From: Cyanobacteria bacterium SW_9_44_58
Lineage (GTDB): Bacteria > Cyanobacteriota > Cyanobacteriia > Cyanobacteriales > Rubidibacteraceae
Assembly: GCA_003021905.1 (NCBI GenBank)
Contig: PXPI01000113.1
Coordinates: 1 to 35,986, forward strand
DNA length: 35,986 nucleotides
Reading direction: 5' to 3'
In this document: in pieces, positions 1-7,146 of the stretch
How positions within the stretch are numbered: the stretch's first letter is position 1
Layout: every line of letters begins with the position of its first letter
The notes under the pieces: model-generated
What the model saw: only the letters and a program-made list of their open reading frames with translations
Told to the model about the DNA's origin: nothing
Databases searched by the model: none
Translations under genes and position numbers: made by a program

Positions 1-70
1 CGTTCGGTCATTACCTGTTTTCAACAGGCTTTGCAGGCAATTTTAGGACATGGTTGTTATCCTTCTTTAA

Positions 71-484
71 TTCCTCAACCTTAGACCTGAATTCTTACAT
101 CAGAACTTTGTTCAAATTCCAACGGCTAAGTTGAAAAATCGCATTCAACAGTTAGCAGAAGAAAATGGAATTGAATTTATTGAAACTGAAGAATCTTATA
201 CCTCCAAAGCTTCCTTTTTAGACCGTGATTTGCTACCGCAATTCGGTGAAAAACCCGAAAGGTGGCAACCATCAGGAAAGCGAGTAACGAGAGGATGTTA
301 TAAGGACTCAAAAGGAAGATTTATTAATGCTGATGCTAATGGCGCAGCAAACATTTTGAGAAAAGTAGAGATACAGGTAGGAATTGTCCTATCCAAGGTC
401 ACTAGAGCAGTTTTGACCCTGCCATCCAGACTATACGTTTGGAACTCTAAACGACAGAAGCGAAGCATTATGGCTTCAGCCTAA
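71..484 (+). pseudogene. tnpB: IS200/IS605-type TnpB, C-terminal remnant
   Basis: This is the tail of a TnpB (OrfB-type) RNA-guided nuclease. The conserved block EESYTSKASFLDRD and the RuvC-III motif NADANGAANIL, whose Asp is the third catalytic acid of the family, are both readable. The frame is open from a stop at 68-70. A TTG at 131 could start a 117-aa product, but homology-like sequence (QIPTAK) precedes it, so this is a 5'-truncated copy and not a gene start. RuvC-I and RuvC-II are absent, so nuclease activity is not expected. The zinc-ribbon CxxC pairs seen in many TnpB proteins are missing; the stretch between the two motifs reads GKRVTRGCYKDSKGRF, as in a known ribbon-less subgroup. 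A hairpin right end follows directly. Confidence 0.8.
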
Positions 485-500
485 TGCGTAGCAACGTTTG

Positions 501-534
501 GAATCCACGTGGTTTTAACCCGTGGAGAGGTCAA
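501..534 (+). mobile_element. IS200/IS605 right-end hairpin
   Basis: GAATCC is followed by a stem-loop. Arms CCACG (505-509) and CGTGG (521-525) continue as GGTT (511-514) and AACC (517-520), with one bulged T at 510, and the block closes with AGAGGTCAA. A subterminal hairpin with a bulge just after tnpB is the classic right end recognised by the TnpA Y1 transposase. The same GAATCC-hairpin-GTCAA layout occurs on the minus strand of the 98-bp repeats at 2690 and 30760. No tnpA or left end lies in the window, so this copy cannot move by itself. Confidence 0.6.
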
Positions 535-629
535 TGGTCACTCCAACCAGTTAAAATACCGCCTGCAGAACACCTACAGACGGCAATTTTGATAAATATC
601 ACAATTAGCAAGGTTTAGAACAAAGGAAA

Positions 630-1061
630 TTAATAACCTCCGTAAGCCCCGTTGTTAATTCGATCATATCCTTCGACAAAAGCTCCTTCCGGTTCAGTGA
701 CAACAAATTCGTCTAGATTTTCTTTTAAACGCTCTTTTTGACGCTCACTAAGATCGGGAATCTCTAAAACATCTTTTACCTTCTCATAAGGTGAATTTTC
801 AATAATTTTGCGGGCAAGAGTGGGATAAAATCCTCTCAAATCGCGAAATGCTTGAATATTGGTATTATTAAGGTCAATTTTATTACCAATTTGCTCTAAT
901 TTTTCATCCGCATCGTTGCGAATTTCAATAGCAAAAATAGACGTGCTTGATAAATTCCTAACTTGATTGAGGTTGAGAGCTAAGACTGAAGATTGTCCCA
1001 AACCAAAGAGGAAACTAACGCTGCATATTATAGCTAGCAACAATGAAAGTAATTTTGGCAT
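630..1061 (-). CDS. psbU: Photosystem II 12 kDa extrinsic protein PsbU
   Basis: PsbU is a lumenal subunit of the oxygen-evolving complex that stabilises the manganese cluster region and its chloride/calcium environment. The 143-aa product has a hydrophobic signal peptide at about residues 1-29, for export across the thylakoid membrane. The mature part holds the family core: [20 protein letters not shown], then [20 protein letters not shown] with its helix-hairpin-helix character, and a conserved-looking end [14 protein letters not shown]. Length fits the family. The ATG at 1061 is preceded on the minus strand by AAGGAGA at good spacing. The gene is monocistronic and divergent from the peroxiredoxin gene. 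Confidence 0.93.
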   Translation of the reverse strand: MPKLLSLLLAIICSVSFLFGLGQSSVLALNLNQVRNLSSTSIFAIEIRNDADEKLEQIGNKIDLNNTNIQAFRDLRGFYPTLARKIIENSPYEKVKDVLEIPDLSERQKERLKENLDEFVVTEPEGAFVEGYDRINNGAYGGY

Positions 1062-1268
1062 AACTGGTTCTCCTTAAATCTATCATCTTTAACTTATAGT
1101 TGATATTTTCTCATGCACTTGGTATTTTCTCATCTTATGGAACAAGTAACAATTGGCTTATCAGGTTCTAGTCCCCATTTTAAAGAAAGAACGAAAACCC
1201 GAGCGGAAAAGTGGTATTTAGCGGTAAAATTTTAATAGACGTCGATGTGTTGCGGAGGAAAATAGCTT

Positions 1269-1904
1269 ATGACACTTCAACTTGGTGATGTAGTTCCCGA
1301 TTTTAAACAAGCGTCCAACATGGGAGAAATCTCTTTCTATGAATGGGCTGGAGATAGCTGGGTTGTGTTATTTTCTCACCCGGCAGATTATACCCCGGTT
1401 TGCACCACAGAATTAGGGGAAGTTTCCCGTCTGAAGCCTGAATTTGATAAGCGCAACGTGAAAGTGCTGGCATTAAGTGTGGATGATGTGGACTCCCACA
1501 ATGGTTGGATTAATGACATTAATGAAACACAGAATGCTCAAGTGAACTATCCCATTTTGGCAGATAGCGATCGCAAAGTATCGGATCTCTATGGGATGAT
1601 TCATCCAAACGCTAATAATAATCTCACAGTACGTTCGGTTTTCATTATTGACCCTCAGAAAAAACTTCGTCTCACCCTCACTTATCCGGCCAGTACTGGT
1701 CGCAATTTCCCAGAAATTCTCAGAGTGATTGATTCGTTACAGTTGACGGATGATTATCAAGTAGCAACCCCAGTTAACTGGAAAGAAGGGGATGATGTTG
1801 TCGTTCTTCCCTCAGTTTCCACTGAAGAGGCTAAGCAGAAATTTTCCAAAGGGATTACTGAAGTTAAACCCTATCTGCGCATGACTCCTCAACCGAACAA
1901 ATAA
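1269..1904 (+). CDS. 1-Cys peroxiredoxin (Prx6 type)
   Basis: A thiol peroxidase that reduces hydrogen and alkyl peroxides. The 211-aa protein has the peroxidatic motif PADYTPVC with Cys45, preceded by FSHP, and the extended C-terminal domain (WKEGDDVVVLPSVSTEEAK) typical of the Prx6/1-Cys group. No CxxC or clear resolving cysteine is present. The start at 1269 has a strong GCGGAGG ribosome site. It stands alone, divergent from psbU across 207 bases that must contain both promoters, and ends in a strong terminator shared with the convergent gene. Cyanobacterial homologues act in cytosolic peroxide defence. Family call is firm; the in vivo reductant is not evident. Confidence 0.93.
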   Translation: MTLQLGDVVPDFKQASNMGEISFYEWAGDSWVVLFSHPADYTPVCTTELGEVSRLKPEFDKRNVKVLALSVDDVDSHNGWINDINETQNAQVNYPILADSDRKVSDLYGMIHPNANNNLTVRSVFIIDPQKKLRLTLTYPASTGRNFPEILRVIDSLQLTDDYQVATPVNWKEGDDVVVLPSVSTEEAKQKFSKGITEVKPYLRMTPQPNK

Positions 1905-1927
1905 CTGACAACTTTGTCATCTAAAAT

Positions 1928-1964
1928 AATCCCCTGCTATCGTTCAGCACACTAGCAGGGGATT
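1928..1964. terminator. Bidirectional intrinsic terminator
   Basis: A perfect 12-bp stem, AATCCCCTGCTA (1928-1939) with TAGCAGGGGATT (1953-1964), closes a 13-base loop between two convergent genes. The A/T-rich flanks allow it to act on both strands. Confidence 0.85.
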
Positions 1965-1985
1965 TGTATGTTTTTGATGAATGAT

Positions 1986-2504
1986 TTAAGCAGTTCCTCG
2001 CGTGGGATAATTTTTGCTTAAGATAAACTCTAACCCGCCTAATAAATCATCAAATCGGGGACGCGCAAAGGGAGCATTATTTAAGGCCGCGTAGTAGAGT
2101 GTGTTATACGGTTTAACCAGGAAAAGACCGGGTTCGGCAAAGATTTCGGGTTCATAGTCAAACGCGGCTTTAGAAATATAAAGTCCCCATTCGCGCATGG
2201 AATCTAAGGTTTGTCCGTACCCCACTTTTAAGTTATCCAATCCCCATTCCATTTTCGCTTGTTGCGCTTTTTCCAAGTTATCCCCACTGATGGCAATTGC
2301 TTCTACACCTAGGTTTTTAAATTGACCTAATTTATCTTCTAAATCAGCAAGATAGCTTTTACAAATCGGACAATGGAGTCCGCGATAAAAAACAATCATT
2401 GTGTAATTGGGGGGATTTTGTTCAGTAAGAGTCCAGGTTTCACCCTTTACTGTTGCGACACTTAGTTGAGGAGCCGTTTGCTCCGGTATTAATTTATGAG
2501 TCAT
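1986..2504 (-). CDS. Peroxiredoxin-like AhpC/TSA-family protein
   Basis: A 172-aa thioredoxin-fold protein of the AhpC/TSA superfamily. The active-site region reads FYRGLHCPICKSYL, a CxxC placed where the peroxidatic cysteine lies in bacterioferritin-comigratory and Prx-like proteins. It is followed by the usual strand and helix of the fold (LGVEAIAISGDNLEKAQQ) and a late EPGLFLVKP strand. It probably reduces peroxides or acts as a disulfide reductase; the substrate cannot be read from sequence. It converges on the 1-Cys peroxiredoxin gene and shares its terminator, giving two thiol-redox genes side by side but on opposite strands. Confidence 0.85.
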   Translation of the reverse strand: MTHKLIPEQTAPQLSVATVKGETWTLTEQNPPNYTMIVFYRGLHCPICKSYLADLEDKLGQFKNLGVEAIAISGDNLEKAQQAKMEWGLDNLKVGYGQTLDSMREWGLYISKAAFDYEPEIFAEPGLFLVKPYNTLYYAALNNAPFARPRFDDLLGGLEFILSKNYPTRGTA

Positions 2505-3166
2505 GCTTAATCTAGCTTTAGAAAGGCTTGTTCATCATTCAACTTAGAAAGTGATGATAAGAAACGCCTTAAAACGAGATAAAAATCTAGCTCATCTTGC
2601 TGAAAAAGATTCATTCCGCGGCAACTTGAGTCTTAGTTTGACCGTGATTTGCCTGATTCAGAACCGTAATAATAATCATAACAGCAATGTTGACGCTCCA
2701 ACGGAAGCCAGCGCGTTGGATTCTTGAGCTAATCACTGCCCTTTTGGGTCGCCCCTACTGAGGTCTGACACGATTATGTCCTACCCGTTGAAACAAAAAA
2801 GTCACAGATTACGCCTTCTTAAACGGAACTGGAGCGAGGAGCAGAGCGAAGCAGTGAAGACGCCTGCTACGACCGTTGGTCAAAAACTAGAGATAATATG
2901 GAAATTGGTTGGGATTAACAATTGTTTAGCTGGGGTAGCAAAGAAAAAATTACGACTTTGGGTAGAGATTCGCATCTCAGGAAAATTTACCTTTACCGAG
3001 GGAGGATTTTTATGATAGAGGCTTTGTATGCTATTTCAACTGGTAGGGTTCCCTCAAATTCCAGTATCCTGCCTAAGCCTGCTGATAACAGTGAGTTTTA
3101 GCTTGTAGCAATCCAATTCTAGAAAATAGCTAGCTTTTGTTATAACAGAAAAGTACTATTTTTAGT
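2505..3166. other. Gene-poor spacer with a repeat and a doubtful 29-aa ORF
   Basis: These 662 bases hold the 98-bp repeat at 2690-2787 and no convincing gene. An open frame at 2776-3015 starts inside the repeat and has no family-like features. A 29-codon ORF at 3012-3101 has a good ribosome site (GAGGGAGGA, about five bases before ATG) but no recognisable product. The stretch 2826-2875, rich in GAGC/GAAGC, may be further insertion-sequence debris. The promoter of the transporter gene at 3167 must lie in the last 150 bases; I could not fix a -10/-35 pair with confidence. Confidence 0.5.
2690..2787 (-). repeat. 98-bp repeat, copy 1 (probable IS200/IS605 right end)
   Basis: Identical over 98 bases to 30760-30857, in the same orientation. 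On the minus strand it ends GAATCCAACG, a ten-base loop, CGTTGGAGCGTCAA. That is a 7-bp hairpin inside the same GAATCC-hairpin-GTCAA frame seen at 501-534. This suggests a transposon right end mobilised as a short non-autonomous element. Confidence 0.75.
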
Positions 3167-4588
3167 ATGAGTATGGGACAAAACACTCAAAAAGTTAAGA
3201 ACTTCCGAAAACGAGTTGCGAAAAAAGTTCCCTTGGGATTTGCCCAACTGTGGAACATGAGTTTCGGCTTTTTCGGGATTCAGTTTGGTTGGACCTTGCA
3301 AATGGCCAATACTAGTGCCATTTATGAATATCTTGGTGCCAATCCTGAGCAAATTCCCATTTTATGGTTAGCTGCCCCTATGAGCGGCTTGATTGCCCAG
3401 CCCATTATTGGCTATCTCAGCGACCGCACTTGGACTAGATTAGGGCGTCGGCGGCCTTATTTCCTTTTTGGGGCAATCATGAGTTCACTCGCTCTCATTT
3501 TAATGCCCAATTCTTCGACTTTATGGATGGCAGCGGGTGCCTTATGGATCTTAGATACTTCCGTTAATATCAGCATGGAGCCCTTTCGAGCCTTTGTTTC
3601 CGATTTAGTTCCAGAGGAGCAACGAACTCTGGGATTTGGGATGCAGGCCTTTTTCATTGGTTTAGGGGCAGTAACAGCTTCCATTTGCCCCTGGATCTTG
3701 AATAATTGGTTGCATTTAGATCAAATTGTTACTCCAGCAGGGGAAATTCCGTTTACCGTTAAAATTTCCTACTATATTGGGGCTGCCGTCTTTTTCGGCA
3801 CCGTATTGTGGACTGTGTTAACTACTAAAGAAGAACCTCCCCAAGATTTGGAAGCTCTTAAACAACGGCAAGCCAACATAGGCGGCATTATTGGTCTGTT
3901 TAAAGGAATTTTCCAAAAAGTTGGCACCATGCCTCAGGTGATGAAAGAATTAGCCTGGGTACAGTTTTTTACTTGGTTCGGCATTTTCTGTGTCTTTTTG
4001 TATTTCCCACCGGCAGTGGGACATGAAATTTTCGGTGCCACGAAAGAAAGCTCTTCTCTCTATCAGCAAGGCATTGAATGGGCTGGAATTTGTATTGCTG
4101 CCTACAATATTGTCTGCTTTATTTATTCTTTATTCCTATCTCGCGTTGCAGCCGCTACTAGTCGCAAAGCAACGCATTCCTTTAGTTTATTCATGGGCGG
4201 CGCCGGTTTAATTTCATTATTCTGGGTAGAAAATCCCTATCTACTGTTGTTGCCCATGGGATGTTTTGGTCTTGCTTGGGCCAGTGCTTTAACCATGCCT
4301 TACTCGATGCTATCGGATGTTTTACCAGTGAAAGACACAGGCATTTATATGGGATTGTTTAATGCCTTTATTGTGCTTCCCCAAATCGTGGCATCCTTAG
4401 GATTAGGTTGGGTTATGGAACATTTATTAGGCAATAATCGGATTTTAGCCTTAGTGGCTGGCGGTATTTCCATGGTCATTGCGTCGATATTAGTACAGTG
4501 GGTAACGGATGTCGCCAAACAAGAACAAACCACTGGAAAAACACCGAAGGCGAAGTTGGTTCCCGAAGGTTCAGAAACAGCTAGCTAA
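3167..4588 (+). CDS. MFS transporter, SLC45/sucrose-transporter-like
   Basis: A 473-aa polytopic inner-membrane protein with about twelve hydrophobic segments. The loop between helices 2 and 3 carries GYLSDRTWTRLGRRRPYFL, the RxGRRRP signature of the SLC45/plant sucrose transporter (GPH-like) branch of the major facilitator superfamily. A second family-like loop, NISMEPFRAFVSDLVPEEQR, lies near residue 135. Proton-coupled uptake or export of a di- or oligosaccharide or glycoside is the usual role; the substrate here is unknown. ATG at 3167 is used although no clear Shine-Dalgarno precedes it; an ATG two codons later is equally possible. The next operon's promoter box begins nine bases after its stop, so it is probably a separate transcript. 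Confidence 0.85.
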   Translation: MSMGQNTQKVKNFRKRVAKKVPLGFAQLWNMSFGFFGIQFGWTLQMANTSAIYEYLGANPEQIPILWLAAPMSGLIAQPIIGYLSDRTWTRLGRRRPYFLFGAIMSSLALILMPNSSTLWMAAGALWILDTSVNISMEPFRAFVSDLVPEEQRTLGFGMQAFFIGLGAVTASICPWILNNWLHLDQIVTPAGEIPFTVKISYYIGAAVFFGTVLWTVLTTKEEPPQDLEALKQRQANIGGIIGLFKGIFQKVGTMPQVMKELAWVQFFTWFGIFCVFLYFPPAVGHEIFGATKESSSLYQQGIEWAGICIAAYNIVCFIYSLFLSRVAAATSRKATHSFSLFMGGAGLISLFWVENPYLLLLPMGCFGLAWASALTMPYSMLSDVLPVKDTGIYMGLFNAFIVLPQIVASLGLGWVMEHLLGNNRILALVAGGISMVIASILVQWVTDVAKQEQTTGKTPKAKLVPEGSETAS

Positions 4589-4596
4589 TTGATTTC

Positions 4597-4638
4597 GTAG
4601 CAGATGTTACTGTCTTTCCTTAATTGCCTGTGCAGAAT
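4597..4638 (+). promoter_or_regulatory. Candidate NtcA-activated promoter of the guanidine operon
   Basis: GTA (4597-4599), eight bases, TAC (4608-4610) is an exact match to the NtcA consensus GTA-N8-TAC. It is followed after 22 bases by CAGAAT (4633-4638), which keeps A at position 2 and T at position 6 of a -10 box. This spacing is that of class II NtcA-activated promoters. A better-looking GATAAT lies at 4642-4647 but 31 bases away. NtcA is the cyanobacterial activator for nitrogen limitation, so the site fits a nitrogen-scavenging operon. Confidence 0.5.
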
Positions 4639-4666
4639 AAAGATAATCATAACTTCATACAAATTG

Positions 4667-4763
4667 CTTCTAGGGTTCCGACTGTGCTCTTAGCTCGGTG
4701 ACTGGTCCAAGAGAAGCACGCACTCAACTGAGATAGCGACACGGCGGGGCAAAAGCCCGGGAG
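4667..4763 (+). promoter_or_regulatory. Guanidine-I (ykkC) riboswitch aptamer
   Basis: All three conserved blocks of the ykkC RNA are present in order: CTAGGGTTCCG (4670-4680), ACTGGTCCAAGAGAAGCACG (4701-4720), and ACACGGCGGGGC followed by AAAAGCCCGGGAG (4739-4763). A closing P1 stem can form between CTTCT (4667-4671) and GGGAG (4759-4763). This class binds guanidinium. The downstream gene for a guanidine-hydrolase-type ureohydrolase agrees with the ligand. The P1 strand 4759-4763 overlaps the left arm of the following terminator, so ligand binding should switch expression on. Confidence 0.95.
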
Positions 4764-4806
4764 GTCTCAACGGCAGTAACCACTGTCAAGGGGTCTCCTT
4801 TTTTTT
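4760..4806 (+). terminator. Riboswitch-controlled intrinsic terminator
   Basis: GGAGGTCTC (4760-4768) pairs with GGGGTCTCC (4790-4798), partly through G-T pairs. An inner stem GGCAGT (4772-4777) pairs with ACTGTC (4782-4787) around the loop AACC. Eight T residues follow (4799-4806). Four bases of its left arm are also the 3' strand of aptamer P1, so the two folds exclude each other. Confidence 0.9.
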
Positions 4807-4865
4807 ATTGTCATGATCTGAAACAATTTGAGGAAGAATAATAATCGAGGAGGAACGGAAACATT

Positions 4866-6029
4866 ATGACCAATAATAATAATCAATCAAGTGAAGCCGA
4901 TCGCGCTTTAGATAAAGAAAACCGGTTGCCGCTAACGGGATGGCAACAGGAAGTGTCTCAGGGCCTAGATTATGGGTTAGAAGCGGCCGATAGTATTCGC
5001 GATCGCGATATTTCAACCTTTTCCCGAGGCGAATTGCCCCACTATGCTGGGATTAATACCTTTCTAAAAGCCCCTTATCTGGAAGATGTCAAGGAAGTGG
5101 GAAACTATGATGTCGGAATTGTCGGCGTTCCCCATGATTCCGGCACCACTTACCGTCCCGGCACGCGCTTTGGCCCCCAAGGCATTCGCAAAATTTCTGC
5201 CCTCTATACTCCCTATAACTTTGAATTAGGCGTTGATCTTCGAGAACAAATCAGTCTTTGCGATGTGGGAGATATTTTTACGATTCCTGGGAATAATGAA
5301 AAGTCGTTTGACCAAATTTCAAAAGGGGTCGCTCACATTTTTAAATCGGGAGCCTTTCCCATTATTTTAGGCGGCGATCATTCCATTGGTTTTCCAACGG
5401 TACGAGGGTTATGTCGTCATTTAGGGGATAAAAAAGTGGGCATTATTCATTTTGATCGCCATGTCGATACCCAAGAAACAGACCTCGATGAACGGATGCA
5501 TACTTGTCCCTGGTTTCACGCCACCAATATCAAAAATGCCCCGGCAAAAAACCTAGTTCAATTAGGAATCGGCGGATGGCAGGTTCCCCGTCAAGGCGTC
5601 AAAGTCTGTCGCGAACGAGCGACAAATATTCTGACAGTTACAGATATTACAGAAATGGGATTGGATTCTGCCGTAGATTTTGCCTTGGAACGCGCTTTAG
5701 ATGGGACGGATTGTGTATATATCAGCTTTGATATCGACTGCATTGATGCCGGGTTTGTTCCGGGGACAGGTTGGCCGGAACCAGGCGGGTTATTACCCCG
5801 AGAAGCCCTTTCTTTGTTAGGAAAAATTGTACAGCAAGCACCGGTTTGCGGCTTAGAGGTAGTGGAAGTTTCTCCACCTTATGATGTTAGCGATATGACC
5901 GCTTTAATGGCGACACGAGTCATTTGCGATACCATGGCGCATTTAGTTGTTTCTGAACAACTGCCTCGGCAAGAAAAGCCCGGTTATATCCATGAACAAG
6001 CCCAAGAAACAGCAGATAATTGGCGCTAA
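4866..6029 (+). CDS. gdmH: Nickel-dependent guanidine hydrolase (ureohydrolase family)
   Basis: A 387-aa arginase/agmatinase-fold enzyme, predicted to hydrolyse guanidine to urea and ammonia in the cytosol. Metal-binding motifs are GGDHS (169-173, His172), FDRHVD (196-201, Asp197, His199, Asp201) and SFDIDCID (287-294, Asp289, Asp291), followed by PGTGWPEPGG (299-308). The usual DAH is DRH here, and an N-terminal extension of about 80 residues precedes the fold. To my knowledge both features mark the Sll1077/GdmH group and not true agmatinases. The riboswitch upstream and hypA/hypB downstream support this strongly, because characterised GdmH needs nickel and its co-encoded chaperones. ATG at 4866 has an excellent GAGGAGG site. 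Annotation as speB/agmatinase would be the common error. Confidence 0.92.
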   Translation: MTNNNNQSSEADRALDKENRLPLTGWQQEVSQGLDYGLEAADSIRDRDISTFSRGELPHYAGINTFLKAPYLEDVKEVGNYDVGIVGVPHDSGTTYRPGTRFGPQGIRKISALYTPYNFELGVDLREQISLCDVGDIFTIPGNNEKSFDQISKGVAHIFKSGAFPIILGGDHSIGFPTVRGLCRHLGDKKVGIIHFDRHVDTQETDLDERMHTCPWFHATNIKNAPAKNLVQLGIGGWQVPRQGVKVCRERATNILTVTDITEMGLDSAVDFALERALDGTDCVYISFDIDCIDAGFVPGTGWPEPGGLLPREALSLLGKIVQQAPVCGLEVVEVSPPYDVSDMTALMATRVICDTMAHLVVSEQLPRQEKPGYIHEQAQETADNWR

Positions 6030-6046
6030 AAAGAGGCTAAGTTCCG

Positions 6047-6418
6047 ATGCATGAAACCGACATGACCAAAGCCTTAATTCTCACCATTAAAGATTGGTGG
6101 GAAGCGCAACCAACACCGCCCAATATTGAAAAAATTCATTTGCTAGTGGGGGAATTTACTTGTGTGGAACCTCGCAGTTTGCAATTTGCTTTTGAAACGC
6201 AAACCCAAAACACATTTCTATCTGGAGTAGAATTAGTAATTAAAGACATTCCTTTGATTGCTTTTTGTCATCCTTGCCAGCAACAATATTGGCCAAAAAT
6301 CGGAGAACAATATGCTTGTCCCCATTGTCATTCTCCCATGGAGGATATTCGCTCAGGCAGAGAACTAAAAATTGATCGTATTGAATACAGTGAAAACAAT
6401 TCGCTTGCTTCTTCTTAA
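6047..6418 (+). CDS. hypA: HypA-family nickel chaperone
   Basis: A 123-aa protein that delivers nickel during metalloenzyme maturation. It begins MHE, the N-terminal nickel site (amine, His2, Glu3) of HypA, which fixes the start at 6047. It has the structural zinc site CHPC (74-77) and CPHC (91-94). The core VGEFTCVEPRSLQFAFE is family-like. It starts 17 bases after gdmH and precedes hypB. No hydrogenase or other hyp genes are in the window, so it is best read as a dedicated paralogue serving the guanidine hydrolase. Family call is firm; the dedicated role is inferred from context and from the known GdmH system. Confidence 0.93.
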   Translation: MHETDMTKALILTIKDWWEAQPTPPNIEKIHLLVGEFTCVEPRSLQFAFETQTQNTFLSGVELVIKDIPLIAFCHPCQQQYWPKIGEQYACPHCHSPMEDIRSGRELKIDRIEYSENNSLASS

Positions 6419-6447
6419 AATTAAAATTATTAATTCGGTAAGAAAAG

Positions 6448-7137
6448 ATGCACCAAACAGTTAATGCCGCCTTAGGGGTCAATCTTCTTCAGGCGAACCA
6501 AACTGAAGCTAACCATAATCGAGACCATTTTGATGCTTGGGGAATCACTTGCTTCAATTTAATGAGCAGCCCAGGCGCTGGAAAAACGGTTTTATTGGAA
6601 AAAACGCTCTCGGTTTTGTCATCCCAACTTAATTTGGCGGTTATTGAAGGGGATATGACAACAGAATTAGATGCGGAAAAATTGCGTCAATCAGGGGTTC
6701 CTGTTATTGGGATTAACACCGGGCGTTCTTGTCATCTCGATGCCAAAATGGTGGCTGGTGGATTGCATCAGCTTCAGGAAAATTATCAACCGGAAACCTT
6801 TGATTTAATTTTTGTGGAAAATGTGGGGAATTTAGTGTGTCCTGCTGAATTTGAAGTGGGAGAACATACTAAAGTTGCGCTGCTTAGTGTCACCGAAGGG
6901 GACGATAAACCGCTAAAATATCCCGTTATGTTTCAAGAAGCGGACTGTCTTTTAGTGACCAAAATGGATATCGCCCCCCATTTAGATATTGATATCAACC
7001 GCATTGAAGAAAATGTCCGGCAAATTAACCCCAATGTCACCATTATTCCAGTTTCAGCAAAAACTGGAGAAGGATTAACGAATTGGTTCAATTGGGTTTA
7101 TGAACGAATCAATCAAAATAGTATCGCAACTCATTAA
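6448..7137 (+). CDS. hypB: HypB-family nickel-inserting GTPase
   Basis: A 229-aa SIMIBI-class GTPase that powers nickel transfer. The P-loop is SSPGAGKT (40-47), with [13 protein letters not shown] (67-79) following. The G-domain metal site keeps Cys95-His96 (in [10 protein letters not shown]) and Cys131 ([13 protein letters not shown]). The guanine-specificity motif is TKMD (171-174), with SAKTGEG near 203. The N-terminal CxxGCG high-affinity nickel site of enterobacterial HypB and the His-rich tract of rhizobial HypB are both missing. It sits 29 bases after hypA and 9 bases before the transporter genes. With hypA it likely loads nickel into the guanidine hydrolase. Confidence 0.93.
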   Translation: MHQTVNAALGVNLLQANQTEANHNRDHFDAWGITCFNLMSSPGAGKTVLLEKTLSVLSSQLNLAVIEGDMTTELDAEKLRQSGVPVIGINTGRSCHLDAKMVAGGLHQLQENYQPETFDLIFVENVGNLVCPAEFEVGEHTKVALLSVTEGDDKPLKYPVMFQEADCLLVTKMDIAPHLDIDINRIEENVRQINPNVTIIPVSAKTGEGLTNWFNWVYERINQNSIATH

Positions 7138-7146
7138 AAGAAGACT

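Noticed and set aside
1-84. Open frame from the left edge ending at TAG 82-84 (27 residues)
   Set aside because: It has no recognisable motif and is too short to tell a gene tail from chance next to insertion-sequence debris.
2776-3015. 79-aa plus-strand frame
   Set aside because: It starts inside the 98-bp repeat, has no ribosome site and a composition unlike a protein; probably chance.
3012-3101. 29-aa frame with a good ribosome site
   Set aside because: The product matches no small photosynthetic subunit that I know; kept only as a note in the spacer entry.
4866-6029. Agmatinase (speB) reading
   Set aside because: Guanidine riboswitch, nickel chaperones and the DRHVD loop fit guanidine hydrolase better.
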